DNA of 64,000 nt from Opisthorchis felineus. Taxonomy: Eukaryota; Platyhelminthes; Trematoda; Opisthorchiida; Opisthorchiidae. Of this stretch, positions 22,232 to 33,200 are shown piece after piece. The translations under genes and the position numbers were made by a program. Every line of letters starts with the position of its first letter. Position 1 is the first letter of the stretch. The stretch spans positions 161,206 through 225,205 of the forward strand of contig SJOL01000719.1 of NCBI GenBank assembly GCA_004794785.1. The letters run 5' to 3'. The notes beneath the pieces are model-generated. The model was not told the DNA's origin. It saw only the letters and a list, made by a program, of their open reading frames with translations, and did not search any database.

Positions 22232-22765
22232 ACTTGTGTGGAACCACGGGTACGATTACATTGCGAGACAGGCGTTGTGTTTACTGTACCCAAGTCTGGA
22301 CACATTCCATCAGGTATGGGTGTGGAGGGAGGAGAATTGTGGGCCGGAGGATGAGAGTGAAACAGCGTTGCGTTGGGAAGAGGATTCAAGCTGGGCAATG
22401 ACTGAGGGACATGACTCGACGGTCGTTCGTCGAACAGAGAGGACAAGTTACTCCAGAGGGTCCGGCGGTGCAGACAGCGAAACGCATGAATGGAGTATGC
22501 GGCGGGCGGCAGGGTCATCCAAATCGGACAGAATGCAATACTCGTGATAATCCGGATGTACGAATGAAAGGAATGCCTTCATTCGAACCGACCAGAGCGA
22601 AAAGTCGTCACCCAAGTGAAACGTCTCTGGTTCTTGTAGAGGTGGCTGGATATGGGACATAGTCAAATATGAAATTTCAACCGATTCTTCGCAGTTTTGT
22701 CGTCCGTGTGCCGTTAATTTTGTCAGGAAGAGCGTACGTAAATCTGGAGACTTTATCCCAATCTC
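22232..22765. other. spacer of the inverted repeat
   Basis: About 534 bp between the two arms. It holds the minus-strand gag-like start at 22660-22448 and sequence with no copy in either arm. Confidence 0.7.
22448..22660 (-). pseudogene. Gypsy-like gag N-terminal fragment
   Basis: From the ATG at 22660 on minus the frame reads MSHIQPPLQEPETFHLGDDF, then SLWSVRMKAFLSFVHPDY and DDPAARRILHSC, and stops at 22448. The pattern (F-x-x-G-D-D-F-x-x-W-x-x-R-M-K-x-F-L, then a D-x-A-A-R-R word) is that of gag proteins of fluke Gypsy-type LTR retrotransposons as I remember them. The reading frame is lost after about 70 codons and no protease or RT follows. Confidence 0.55.
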
Positions 22766-23171
22766 GGCACATTCAACTCCCGATAATGAAGTTGATAATA
22801 CGGAAAAGCAGACGAGGGAGACGGAAGAGAACACAAGAACTCAGACTTTATCCGATACCTTAAAACAAGAACATGAAGAGGCCGCCAACTACAGATCACA
22901 AGTTCGTTTTCATCGTGGTGGTGGTGATGGTGAGCGGAACCCAGCATTCCACACTGGAGACGATGGCAACAGACAAACAGTAGACAGCAAGCCACAACAA
23001 ACAAAAGGGGCGGTGGACGCTAACCCCAGTGCACAGATGAATATGGACACTACACATACTATGAATCTGGACACAGTGGTCAACGAAGCGGAAGTTCCCG
23101 TAGTCACCTCACCAAACGGGCACACAGAAGATGTTGTCTATCAAACAGATCAAGTTACAATTGCGTTATAG
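22622..23171 (+). CDS. open frame through right arm, unknown product
   Basis: On plus a frame without stops runs from just after a TGA near 22620 to TAG at 23169-23171, about 180 codons. No early ATG supports a stand-alone ORF. It starts in the spacer (words FCRPCAVNFVRKSVRKSGDF) and runs through the right arm, ending VVYQTDQVTIAL. The product is hydrophilic, rich in Asn, Thr, Gln and Glu. It could be an exon or a mobile-element piece; the minus-strand arm preserves the same frame. Confidence 0.3.
22766..23157 (+). repeat. long inverted repeat, right arm (~390 bp)
   Basis: Reverse-complement partner of 21842-22231, with boundary word GGCACATTCAA on the inner side and TCTATCAAACAGATC on the outer side. 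Near identity implies a recent inverted duplication or two opposed insertions of the same element. Confidence 0.85.
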
Positions 23172-26100
23172 CTCCTACAATCATACAACGCGCTTAATGG
23201 TGATATCGTGCAGCGGTCAAGGTCGTGGCTCCGGTTCAGTGCAAGTCAAAGTTTGGGCGTCAAGATAAAACTCTATATGGTCCGGTGGCTTGCACACTTG
23301 ATTTCCGAGCATTTTTGCGCGTTGACACAGTACAGCAGGACAAACAGAGCCCAGGCGTGTAGTCCTCCTTTGAGTCCCGAACAGGGATGCTTTTGCAATT
23401 GCTCATGCCATGATTTTTCTTGTGGATCCAGAAAATCTGGAGCTTCTTTGCAACACAAGTTCAGCATCCTCGATGTTTGGGTCAAAAAAGTTCTTTGGAC
23501 TGACATCCAGTGTCGGAAGTGACCGGTCGGTTGAGATCTTGGCGTGGATTTTGGGTAAGGACGTTGAATAATTTACAGGAAAGGTGGAGTGTATCGCGAA
23601 CTACTTTCTGCTTTATTACTGCGGTTGTTCGCGCACATTTACCTCTTCTCGACTTTTGCCCCAGCCGCACGCAGGCGACGAGTGGAAGAAATGCGATTAA
23701 GGATTTTTAACCGAATAAAGTTAACCCCGTGTAGGTGTACATCAACCAAGATCCTGGTTCACGCTAAGGTGGAAGCTCGATGAAGTTTCTTCTGGTTGGT
23801 CTATGCTCGAAATGATGTCGCATTTAGTTTGTCAGAAGTGTCCACTCATCATATTGCGCTTCATGGCCATGGGGTTTTTAACGAGCGCGACTTGCAGTGC
23901 GTTCTATGCCCTTATGACTATGATAGAGAATCCCTCGTATTATATGAATGAGTAAGAAATCCTCTCAGTTTGCAAAGCCCAAATCCGTAGAGATGTGTCA
24001 GTACTAGAAGTTTTCCCCAAGCCTTGGAGTAGAAGGCACTGGTATTTCTTCCGGCTATTCATTGACTCAAATAACTTTTTCAGTCCCTCTTCATTAAAAG
24101 TGCCCCACCTGAATATTCACCACAAATGTGTAATTAGTCTACTGTACATCTGGTAGGCGTTAGTAGGTTCAAGTTTCCCCCTGTTAACCTTCGATAAACC
24201 GTATCCCCATGACTGTCGAGGAAAGGTTACCGGGAAGGCGCCCCATAATTCCTTTAACCTCTGATGTAGTCTGTCCGCGTTAGAACTTGTACGTGTTTCA
24301 AGGATCACACCGAATTTAGCTGGATTTCATGTATCCATTTTAAATGTTGGTCGCACGAGATCACCCACTTCCGTAGAGTTTCGAGGCCAGGTTGTAGGCT
24401 TGTGGCATCTCCTGGACGTTTCATGTCGTGCCATTACTTTACTACATCTGTGTATGACACTAACCGGGACTGCGTTCAGTTATATATATATATTACTATA
24501 AACATTGAATAATTTCGAGCCCGGTAGTGGACAATCTCGAAGGACGTTAAGTATGGCATAGGGCGTGTTCAATTTAACTGGTTCATACTGACCGATTGTG
24601 ACATCACTTTGTTTGCAAGCGGCCCACGCTCAACGATGTAAGTGTTTGGAAGACCTTCAGTGGAGTGCATCAACAGAAGCAGAAGCGTCAAATGTCGATA
24701 TTCACCATTATGTAGCAGCTAGCCGAATGGTGACGCTCGGTCTAGTTTGATTTCTGCGTTGAATTTTGGTGTTTTTGGGCAGGCTGTCCAAAGTCTAGTG
24801 TTCTAGGGTTTTTCTATCTTTGAATACGACTGATATGACGATTTTTGGACCATGCTTCCAGAGAAGGGATTTATTTCTACTTCATAAAAAGGGGTTCATA
24901 AGGCTTGCCTCCCAGCCTTAATGGAACTTTTCGGTTAAGTGACTTATATTAACCCCTTGGAGGGAGTTTCTGCCAGGATTCCCTCGAGTCCCACGTGGAA
25001 GATAGATGCGGGCCACTTGCGTGCGCTATTTTGTCTAGGTCCAGTTTGGTCATATTTGACTGCGCCGGTTCCACGGAGAAGCTCTGTGTCGGCAGGAGGT
25101 TCTTTAGTTAACGTTTCAGTCCACAGACCAAAACTGGCCCGCGAGGAAGCTGGCAGCCTCTTCGGGTAAACTAACCAGCATAAGTGAGGTGAATGTGCTT
25201 GTCATAGTTTGCTGGATTCTGGCACGGCGAATTACGTGCGTGTATACGTATCCGGGATTATGCTTAGAGAGAGGTTTTACCCAAGGCCGGAAGTTTGTCC
25301 TGACCTGCTGCCTTCTGGAAACTGCCAAAAGCACACGATGCTCAAGAATTGTGTGACTGGCAAATTCGTGTATACCCCATGCCCTCTATTTCCATAGTAA
25401 TGTTTATTCCCTATATTGGTTATTTTTTATCAGTAATGTGTCATGCCACCGGGAGAGCGTTTCGTTAATTCATTTCAGGTCTTGACTCGTGTGAGAAGTC
25501 TGGCTTCATCGGTTACATTTCATCTCAGCTAAAGCCACCTGTTGTTCATATCGATCGCGTTTGTACGCTCAACGTGCTGTCGTTGGAAACATACTGCAAG
25601 CGATTCAGGAATCTTGCCTTCCAATTATTCAACATACAAAACGGCGTACCTCGTAGATATCTCTAGAGTCGAAGGCAAAAGTGCGAACAAACAGCGTAGT
25701 TGCTCATTCCGGTTAGCGGTATTAGCTGGAGTTTGGTGAACGTCGTTCGGTCTTTGATCGGCCCGACATCAAACTGTGCGCAGATACGCCCAACCTAATC
25801 CCCGAATGCTGGCCAGCACGATTTTGCGGCACAGAGGTCGAGTTGTTTCACATAAAAGAATGCCTTTTTCTCCACAGAATTCATTTTTCGTTTTGACCGC
25901 AGGTAACTGAATGCCATACATTTTCCAGACTGTCTTTCGAGTGTCGAGCAAATGTTTTTCTTCAATATTTCAGACTAACTGCCATTTGGTTGCATAAAAT
26001 GTGATTTTGGGAGAATCCCGGTTCGTGGTGCCTTCTTCGCTCAGGATTACCGTGCACGTGCAGATTTTTGGAACATGAGGCTTTTGAGTTACTGGAATTT

Positions 26101-28847
26101 GATTGTTGTCATAATACTGTAATTCAGGTAAGTCCGTTCCCCTTGACGAATTTGAGTTTCGAAGCCCACTCAGCATGAATTTTTTGGATAAATAAAGTTT
26201 TCATAGCATTGGAAAAAGCTGGTTGAGGTTTGATCACCCATCAAACCCAGCTTCTCGTATAATCTATCCCTTTTACCAGTGAAAATTAGCACGATATTTG
26301 CATACCAATTTAGTTTTTAGGGGAGACTCAACTTTAACCCAACTGGATATCTTTTCCCTGACATTCTTCTCAGCACTTAAGGACAACTGGTTAGGTACTC
26401 ATTCTTTCCATATTTTAGCCGATATTGTCATGGCTTGCGGCAGTCCATCCAAAATACTTCCGTACGCTATAGAGGAGAATGAGGCACAAGATGGTCGTCA
26501 GAAGACGTGGCAAACCACTCTTGATATCCGTAAATGAAAAGCAAGGATTCCATAAATTCAACCTGGGTAACGCAAATCTGAAACAAAAAATAAAGTTCCT
26601 GGAAGAATGGTACCTCACGACGGATCCGATCAACCGCTGCTTTGAACTAGATCCCATTTGTGCACTATTACCTACAGGGTACAACTATCTCAACCGGAAT
26701 TTTGGTCCGGGCAGTATACGGTCTAGCCTCCATTATCCTCTGATTAATGCTCCAGGTTGGTGAGCTCGACGTCTGTATTCTTCTAATTTTTTATTCTTCT
26801 GTGTCGTTTATCCATAAAGAGCTACACATCAGCCACATAAACTGACATGTATTCCACTTTCCAAATGCCACAAGAGCCCCGCGATAATACAACATTCGCT
26901 GAAGGAGAGTGCAAATCATTTGGTCCTTTGTTGCACCATTCCAACAGCCCTCCCTGACTGCTCTTTTGGCAGGGGGCTCTAACTTTAGCCCAACTGCTTT
27001 TACCAGCAGTTTTGTGATCAGCTGAATAAAAAAATACCTGGATTATTACAACGTTTAACTGGATACAAACCAGCGCGAGTGGATGCTTGAGACCTTCGCT
27101 AACATTTGACTTTGGTGATCCCCTTTATAATCCTGACCGTTATTTAGGGTTTGTGTCCTGAACCAACACAAGATTCCACCTTCAAGTAGAAACTTCAGGT
27201 CTGATCGTTATCCTGGATCGCTCTGCAGACGTGCAGCCTTTGGAGAGCACTTGCAGATAAGAGACAAAATCAAGGATTGGCCTGCATGGCCTTCGTATAG
27301 TCAATATTTAGAGATTCCTAAGTTGTGCCGGATAAGGGCACGTCCCTATCAAGTAGGTCTCCCGTTGACTTTTACTTCTTTCGTGGATGCGGAGGCCAAC
27401 GGCTCGTTTTCGTTTCACCTTGAGGCAAGGCACACTCCACGGATGTGAAAAGGCAATATGAACAATGTCCGAGGGCGTTTATCTAAGAGCACACTTCCGA
27501 AATCGTCGGTTGCACGAGCAAGCACCGATTAAGGCTGTGCGCCCAATAAAAACAGACTTCTACACTGAGGATAACGATTCCTGATCACAGATTGGTTATT
27601 CAACATGAAGTTAAGTAAGGAACCTTCGGGGATATGGAACCCGGATGGCTGAGGGTTTTACAGGACGAATAGATCCATCACAGTGTGCGCATCTGACATT
27701 CAGTAGGTAGCCAGCTGTAGGAACGAACAGATGTAGGTATTAGACATTGCAGTTAGAAGTGGTTTCATGTAAAAAGGGGCCAGTAAACACTATGAAGTAA
27801 GTAATACGTGCAACGGACAATAGTGCGATCATTAGGAAGGGGATAGGGGTTAGGGTTTCTTGGAAGCCACAATGAGTGGGAAAATACTGATGTACAAACA
27901 CACAGATAAAGGCAGTCAAAGAGTGTAATTTGGCTACAGAAAGGGATAGCGACTTGGAGGCTAATCAGTACGTTCTGCAGGGTTTTCTGAATAAAAAACG
28001 GAGCCTGTGTGAAATAACGGGTTTGAGGTGAGCCTGGCGCAAGAACAAATAAACCTGGAGTCCTCAACTGACAGTGACAAAGCAGCACGTGCAGACAATT
28101 AACTTGGAAAACGCGCATCGTCCCCTTTAAAACAAATTCACACCAATCTGCCGGGCAATACTCAGCATCCAGGCTTCATGACAATACGCCCGCTGGATAA
28201 TCCAATTTAGTGCATTTGAGGGCCCCGGGTTTAATCATAGAGGAGACTATTTTTATGGCAGACGCGTAAAAATAGTTAGATTGGAAAATACTTTGCACGC
28301 AAAAACGGAGAAGCTACAAAATATCAGTACCGATACCTAAACAGCAAATGAAACTTAGTAGACGGCGGAAAACACGGGCGGAGCCGCTGGGGAGTAAAAC
28401 GGCATTCTGTCAAACGGGTCAAAATAGCGCTACTTATTAGTACTAAAAAGAACTAGGAAAAATAGTCTTCGATCCTCAGGAGTTATTAACAGCTGTGCTT
28501 TTGAGAGATTTTATCTGTACTGATAATGCCTGAAACCCAATACAACTTTGACGCCATGTCTTGAGGATGGTCGGGTTTCAGCGACGCAGTGATCCTGTGA
28601 GCTACACTAAAAACAGCTCGTTTTCTTCGGCTTCCAACCACGCCAGCAAGCTCAGTGGGGAATATTCCGACAAAGGGGGACAAGTCTTCGTTCTGTGTGC
28701 AGTCGTATTATGAGTGGGGGTAAAGCCATAATGTTAGCTTTGACAGGAACTACAGGATAGTAGGTTGGTTCCCATGATCACCATCTTCTCCATGCGTATA
28801 GCAGCAGGGATTCAGCCTCTCTCTAAAAACGTACGGATTGGAGAAAG
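23172..28847. other. long stretch without recognisable gene
   Basis: About 5.7 kb. Frames up to about 115 codons exist (for example 26479-26763 plus and 27765-28118 minus) but none shows a domain I recognise. A weak echo of the ribozyme-repeat A block (TTGCATACCAATTTAG) occurs at 26296-26345. A 12-base TA run is at 24481. Confidence 0.35.
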
Positions 28848-29048
28848 TGTGGTGTTTTGTATCTTTGCTTCCATTATGACATTAAGTATTCGTTAATTAC
28901 ATAAACGCTTTTTGTTCGAATACGAAAAGCTACAAAAACGCGCATTTGTACAAAAATTAGAAACAATACAAGCGTGGTCACGTGCTTTGACTTTCTCTTC
29001 TGATTTCGCTCGCGCTTACAGCGGTCATTCGCGAGATTTATGAGCTAA
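28848..29048 (+). repeat. LTR fragment of Gypsy-like element (left)
   Basis: A direct repeat with 29889-30100: shared words GCTTCCATTATGACATT, CATAAACGCTTTTTGTT, CGTGGTCACGTGCTT and CGCGCTTACAGCGGTCATTC. It starts TGTG. It is cut off at about 29048, where pol sequence follows directly, so the rest of the LTR and most of gag-pol were deleted. Confidence 0.7.
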
Positions 29049-29055
29049 CTCATTC

Positions 29056-29216
29056 AAACCGACCACAAGCTACTTACGTATGTTTTAAACACCAAGCCTG
29101 ATCGCCATTCACCACGCGAGATACGTCATCTGGACTATATTTACTAATTCACTACCGACATTCGGTAAACTCCAGGATCAGACAATGTCGTTGCAGACGC
29201 CCTATCTCGCCCACTG
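29056..29216 (+). pseudogene. Gypsy-like RNase H C-terminal fragment
   Basis: The translation reads QTDHKLLTYVLNTKPDRHSP, then REIRHLDYI and, after a stop, TPGSDNVVADALSRP. These are the end of RNase H and the connection to integrase in Ty3/Gypsy polyproteins (T-D-H-K-x-L-x-Y, then G-x-x-N-x-V-A-D-A-L-S-R). Two in-frame stops make it a pseudogene. It follows an LTR fragment directly. Confidence 0.85.
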
Positions 29217-29565
29217 AAAGTCTTTTGACGTCCTCGGCGCGCAACGGCCAGGTTTCTGATCAGTATAGTAATATGGAGCGCACTACAGCATTGTAAATCG
29301 ACCCTTGATGGATGAGCTGATGTCACGCCTACGCCAAAGGTGACAAGTTCACAAAAACTGCCCTGGCCTTCCCAGTGCGAATGAAAATATCATCTTTCGG
29401 GAGACCACCGGGAGTGATACAGCTGCCCAAGTAAACAAACTTGTCTACTACCTCAGTCGGTTCATCCGCAAGCATGAGGTTGGGGTTAGAGCCCATTCAG
29501 TCTTGCAGTAGAACTTTACACTTCGGAGGTGTGAAGCGCATACCAAACCGTGAGGCCAAACCCTC
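29217..29565 (-). mobile_element. RTE-like RT fragment nested in Gypsy relic
   Basis: On minus the coding words are FGMRFTPPKCKVLLQD, DEPTEVVDKFVYLGSCITPG and LPKDDIFIRTGKARAVFVNL, ending ETWPLRAEDVKRL. This is the end of the RT domain and the thumb/C-terminal start of the RTE-like family also seen at 751-1531, overlapping it at the ETWP word. Stops and a frameshift are present. Confidence 0.8.
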
Positions 29566-29808
29566 AGGGTCATCGAATGTCACTCCAAATACTTCGTTTT
29601 AGAGAGAACCGGGGAGCATGATACAGTCACCATTGATCGCCTGAAGCCTGCCTTCATCGAAGCACCCATGACCACATTCAGTAATCCTGCTACCCCACCA
29701 GCACCCGCACCTACTCAGGATACCTCTACCGTCAACCTAACTCCTTCCACTAGCCGTTCTGGACGATGCGTCCGTTTCCTTCACCACTTGACTGATTACG
29801 AAACTTAG
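29566..29808 (+). pseudogene. Gypsy-like integrase C-terminal tail
   Basis: The frame ending at the TAG 29806-29808 reads RVIECHSKYFVLERTGEHDT, VTIDRLKPAFIEAP, then a Pro/Thr/Ser-rich tail and TSRSGRCVRFLHHLTDYET. The D-R-L-K-P-A-F/Y word is the classic end of Gypsy integrases. The rest of integrase, between this and RNase H, is deleted or replaced by the nested RTE. Confidence 0.8.
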
Positions 29809-29888
29809 AGTGAGCAACTTTTTTATTCATTATTTTCATTGTTCGAGCGTTTTCCCCTTTTATGTTCAACGCTCTAATGGGGGACTAA

Positions 29889-30100
29889 TGTGAGGTTTTA
29901 CATCTTCCCATGCTTCCATTATGACATTTCGTATTTCGCTAACTGCATAAACGCTTTTTGTTTGAATACGAAAAACTACAAAAATGCGCGTTCATACAAT
30001 TTACATATCATACAATCGTGGTCACGTGCTTCGACCTTCTCTTCTGGTTTCGCTCGCGCTTACAGCGGTCATTCGCGAGCTTCATGTGCTAACGCTGGTA
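29889..30100 (+). repeat. LTR of Gypsy-like element (right)
   Basis: It starts TGTGAGGTTTTACAT just after a purine tract (ATGGGGGACTAA) at about 29877-29888, which fits a polypurine tract and 3' LTR. The first ~200 bp pair with 28848-29048; the LTR probably continues to around 30220, but no second copy of that part exists here to prove it. Confidence 0.7.
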
Positions 30101-30229
30101 TCAAAACATTTCAGACTATCCTCGGAATTTATTATATATGGGAGCTGTTCAAAATTAGACTCTTTGACATCCACAATTGGATTGTTATTTATTCACTGAC
30201 CTGGGTCAACGACGAAATATTTTAAAGAG

Positions 30230-33200
30230 AACAAATCTTAGTGAGTCTGTTCCACTTGACCCTCTTTATTATTGTATACGCAATCTAGTATGATTGTTTT
30301 TATTTCTTTGCCACACACTCCTGGCAAAGTAGCTTTTTGGGTAGCCAGACCACTACAAATGGTGGTTTCCAAGACCGCGAAATGCGTTCTCTTTGAGGCT
30401 GACCACAACCGCTGGCGCATTGTCAAATAACGTGAAATCAGTACCGAAAGCAAGGGCCAAACTTTCTTGTCTACTCATCGAGTCCTGTGCTTGGTATATC
30501 TCGCAACTATTTGCGATCATGCCTTGAAGTCATATTTGAAGAACGGAACACAGAAAATAAGCACCTGTTTAGGAGATAGATGGTACTAAAGCTTCGGTGC
30601 TACGCGCATACATAGCAAACACTGCTGTCTTTTGAAACTTTCAGTGAAGCCCTCATGAGCCCAAGAAATCAGTGAAAGGTGAAATAACAGATGGCGACTT
30701 TGATCCCAGGCCGAATTCTCCAGCTAACCCGTGTGTAGGATGGAATGTTGGGAAAATTTTAAATGATCCTTCTGGCTGTCATGCAAACAAAAAATAACCG
30801 CTTATCAACAACTCTTGTATGCCAACAGCCGATCGGAATTTATCAAGCTGTCTCTGGCTGAGGAAAAAGGAGTCGCAGAAACCGATTCAATAATCAAGAA
30901 TGTAATTTCGCAACTGTATCTCTTCAAGAGATCGGACCGCGTCGGTCACACCAAGCACCCCACTTGACCCGGCAGATCTCCAGCTGCAAGTTTTATTATT
31001 TCAGCCTCTCCACAAGGGGGACAATCGCTCGTACGCCTCAACGTAAACACTGAGGGTCGTTTTCAAGTGTTCGTTTTTCAAGGTGCCGGAACCGCGCTAT
31101 ATACAGTCGGAAATGGTATTGCAGAGGTGCGCGATCCCCTATGCTGTTGCATCTGCTAAAATACGTTACCACGAGGGCCAAGAGCAGATTCTTTGGAGTG
31201 TCGATCTTTGAAAATTCTGGCAGCTTTTTGCTTGTCACGCATACGGTGAGAGTGGCTGATACCCTTCAACCTCGTATGATCTGCAAACGGACAGACACTA
31301 CCTGGTGCTTATCCATGGGGTGGTTGATGATGTTTTGCGAATTGGTCGGCACTTAAACAAAACCTACACACCGTATCGTCCATTACTTTGACATTTAAGA
31401 TTCCCCACGTTTCCTCTGCCCCTATTTGTAACCCTCGCTCCACTTTTGTGGTTAGTGCGTCTGTATGAACTGGCGTTTGTTTGTCCTTACCACTTCACTC
31501 ATTTGGCTTTGAGGTCATCCAGCCATTTGTGGCCGACCTTATGCACATGTGACTGCCTCACGTGGGAGCCTGTTCGTTCATTTAGTTCACACCTTTGCAG
31601 TTCAAGTGGGCCATTTGTTGTTGACGAGTATCTACTGTCGAGGTTTGTATGGCTCGTGAACTGATGTCTTACGTTAATCGTACCGTATAGAAACCCAGCT
31701 CCGACTTTGTCTTACCATTCCGGAGCTTCTGGTATCATGCGTCACCCGAAGATACCTTTTGGCCGTTACACACACGAAATTATGATTTTTAGTGCCCCTA
31801 ATATGCGATAGAGATCTCCTGCGGTTGGCCGCCTGATTGAGCGATACGCTGACATATTCGAATTTTTAATCGGTCTCAGCTTTCTGGAAACCCAGGTAGT
31901 GTTAAATTGATTGAAACAGCCATCACGTGACCGCTGGTGCCTGCCATTTTACTTTCTTCTGTAAATGAATGCGAGAAGTGTTCTTTGTTGGGAAGGGCCA
32001 GCATAGATTGACCCTCTACCATCTATGCTCACCCTCCATTTGCCCCACCAAGTTGACCCTTAGGAGCCAAGATTTTTTGTGCTTATTATGCAGACGCGAC
32101 ATCAAGTTCAGATGACCGAATTTCTTCCCTCTAGTTTCCTATGTGTCATTACATGGGAAATGCAATTGACTGTTATTTTCTAGACCTTAAATTGTCCCGT
32201 CCAAAATCCATGTGAATGTATTTTACGTGAAATTAACGAAAAATAATCGGCTCACAAAACTGCTTCCATATTACAAGGCCGCCCAGCCGCTGTACTATTG
32301 CACCTGAAATTTTTGGAAGCCTGGCTTGTCGGAAACCCCAGGTATATCGCGCATTTCCAGCAAAGCCTCTGGTCCAATCTATCATTTTTTCACAGGCAAC
32401 ATCCTATCCTAATTCGCCAGCGTCGCTCACCACCGCGAACTCAACAACTCGTCGTCTTTGCATGCTTTTAAACGCGGTAATGACAAGGTAGATGGAAAGC
32501 AGCATCCGAACAGGTATGTTTCTTGAGGGCGTTTAAATGCGGGGCAAGCCAAGCTGAGAAAGCTCGCCAACATGACAAATTCCAAACACGACCCTACCTT
32601 CTGGTGCAGCCTGTTGGTGTTTGCCTTTTGAAAATTTTCCTTGAGAAATCGCCCAAATTGTGAAGTGGCATCCCAATGTCACTAGCACAATGTACTTCTG
32701 AGAAATCTGCAGTTGCCGAAAGGCCTGTTTTGCCCACAAACCGACAAGCTGCAATGCCGACCAAGATCAAATGTAGCACCAAACTTTATTCTGCTACCGT
32801 GGTTACCGCAGTCTGCTTCCCATCTGACGGTTCAGCATTGAAAATAATTTGCAACCCCAATAAATAAGGTTGATCCTGAATGACTGCATTGCTAGACGGC
32901 TTATGTAGCGCGTGGTCAAAACAGCTGGAAGGTTGCACCAGTGATGCTGCTGTTTACTGAGGTGTACCTAAATTGCCGGAGATCATAGCAATCCGGACCT
33001 TAATCACTGCGGTTTCTGGTCTCCATTTTTAAGTCAAACACCCAGTTCAAGCCGTTTGATCCCTATTTTTGCTTGATTGCAAGCACTTAGCGAGCTCCAC
33101 CCAGCTAGTTCCAACTAAAGCTTGCACCTATTCTCATAGGTCTGTATAGGTCCCAGGAACCATTTCATGCAGCTCAGTCAGGTTCACTGAAGGGAGAAGA

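Noticed and set aside
26296..26400. Further copy of the ribozyme repeat
   Set aside because: Only a short A-like stretch (TTTGCATACCAATTTAG, GGGGAGACTCA); no ribozyme or C block nearby.
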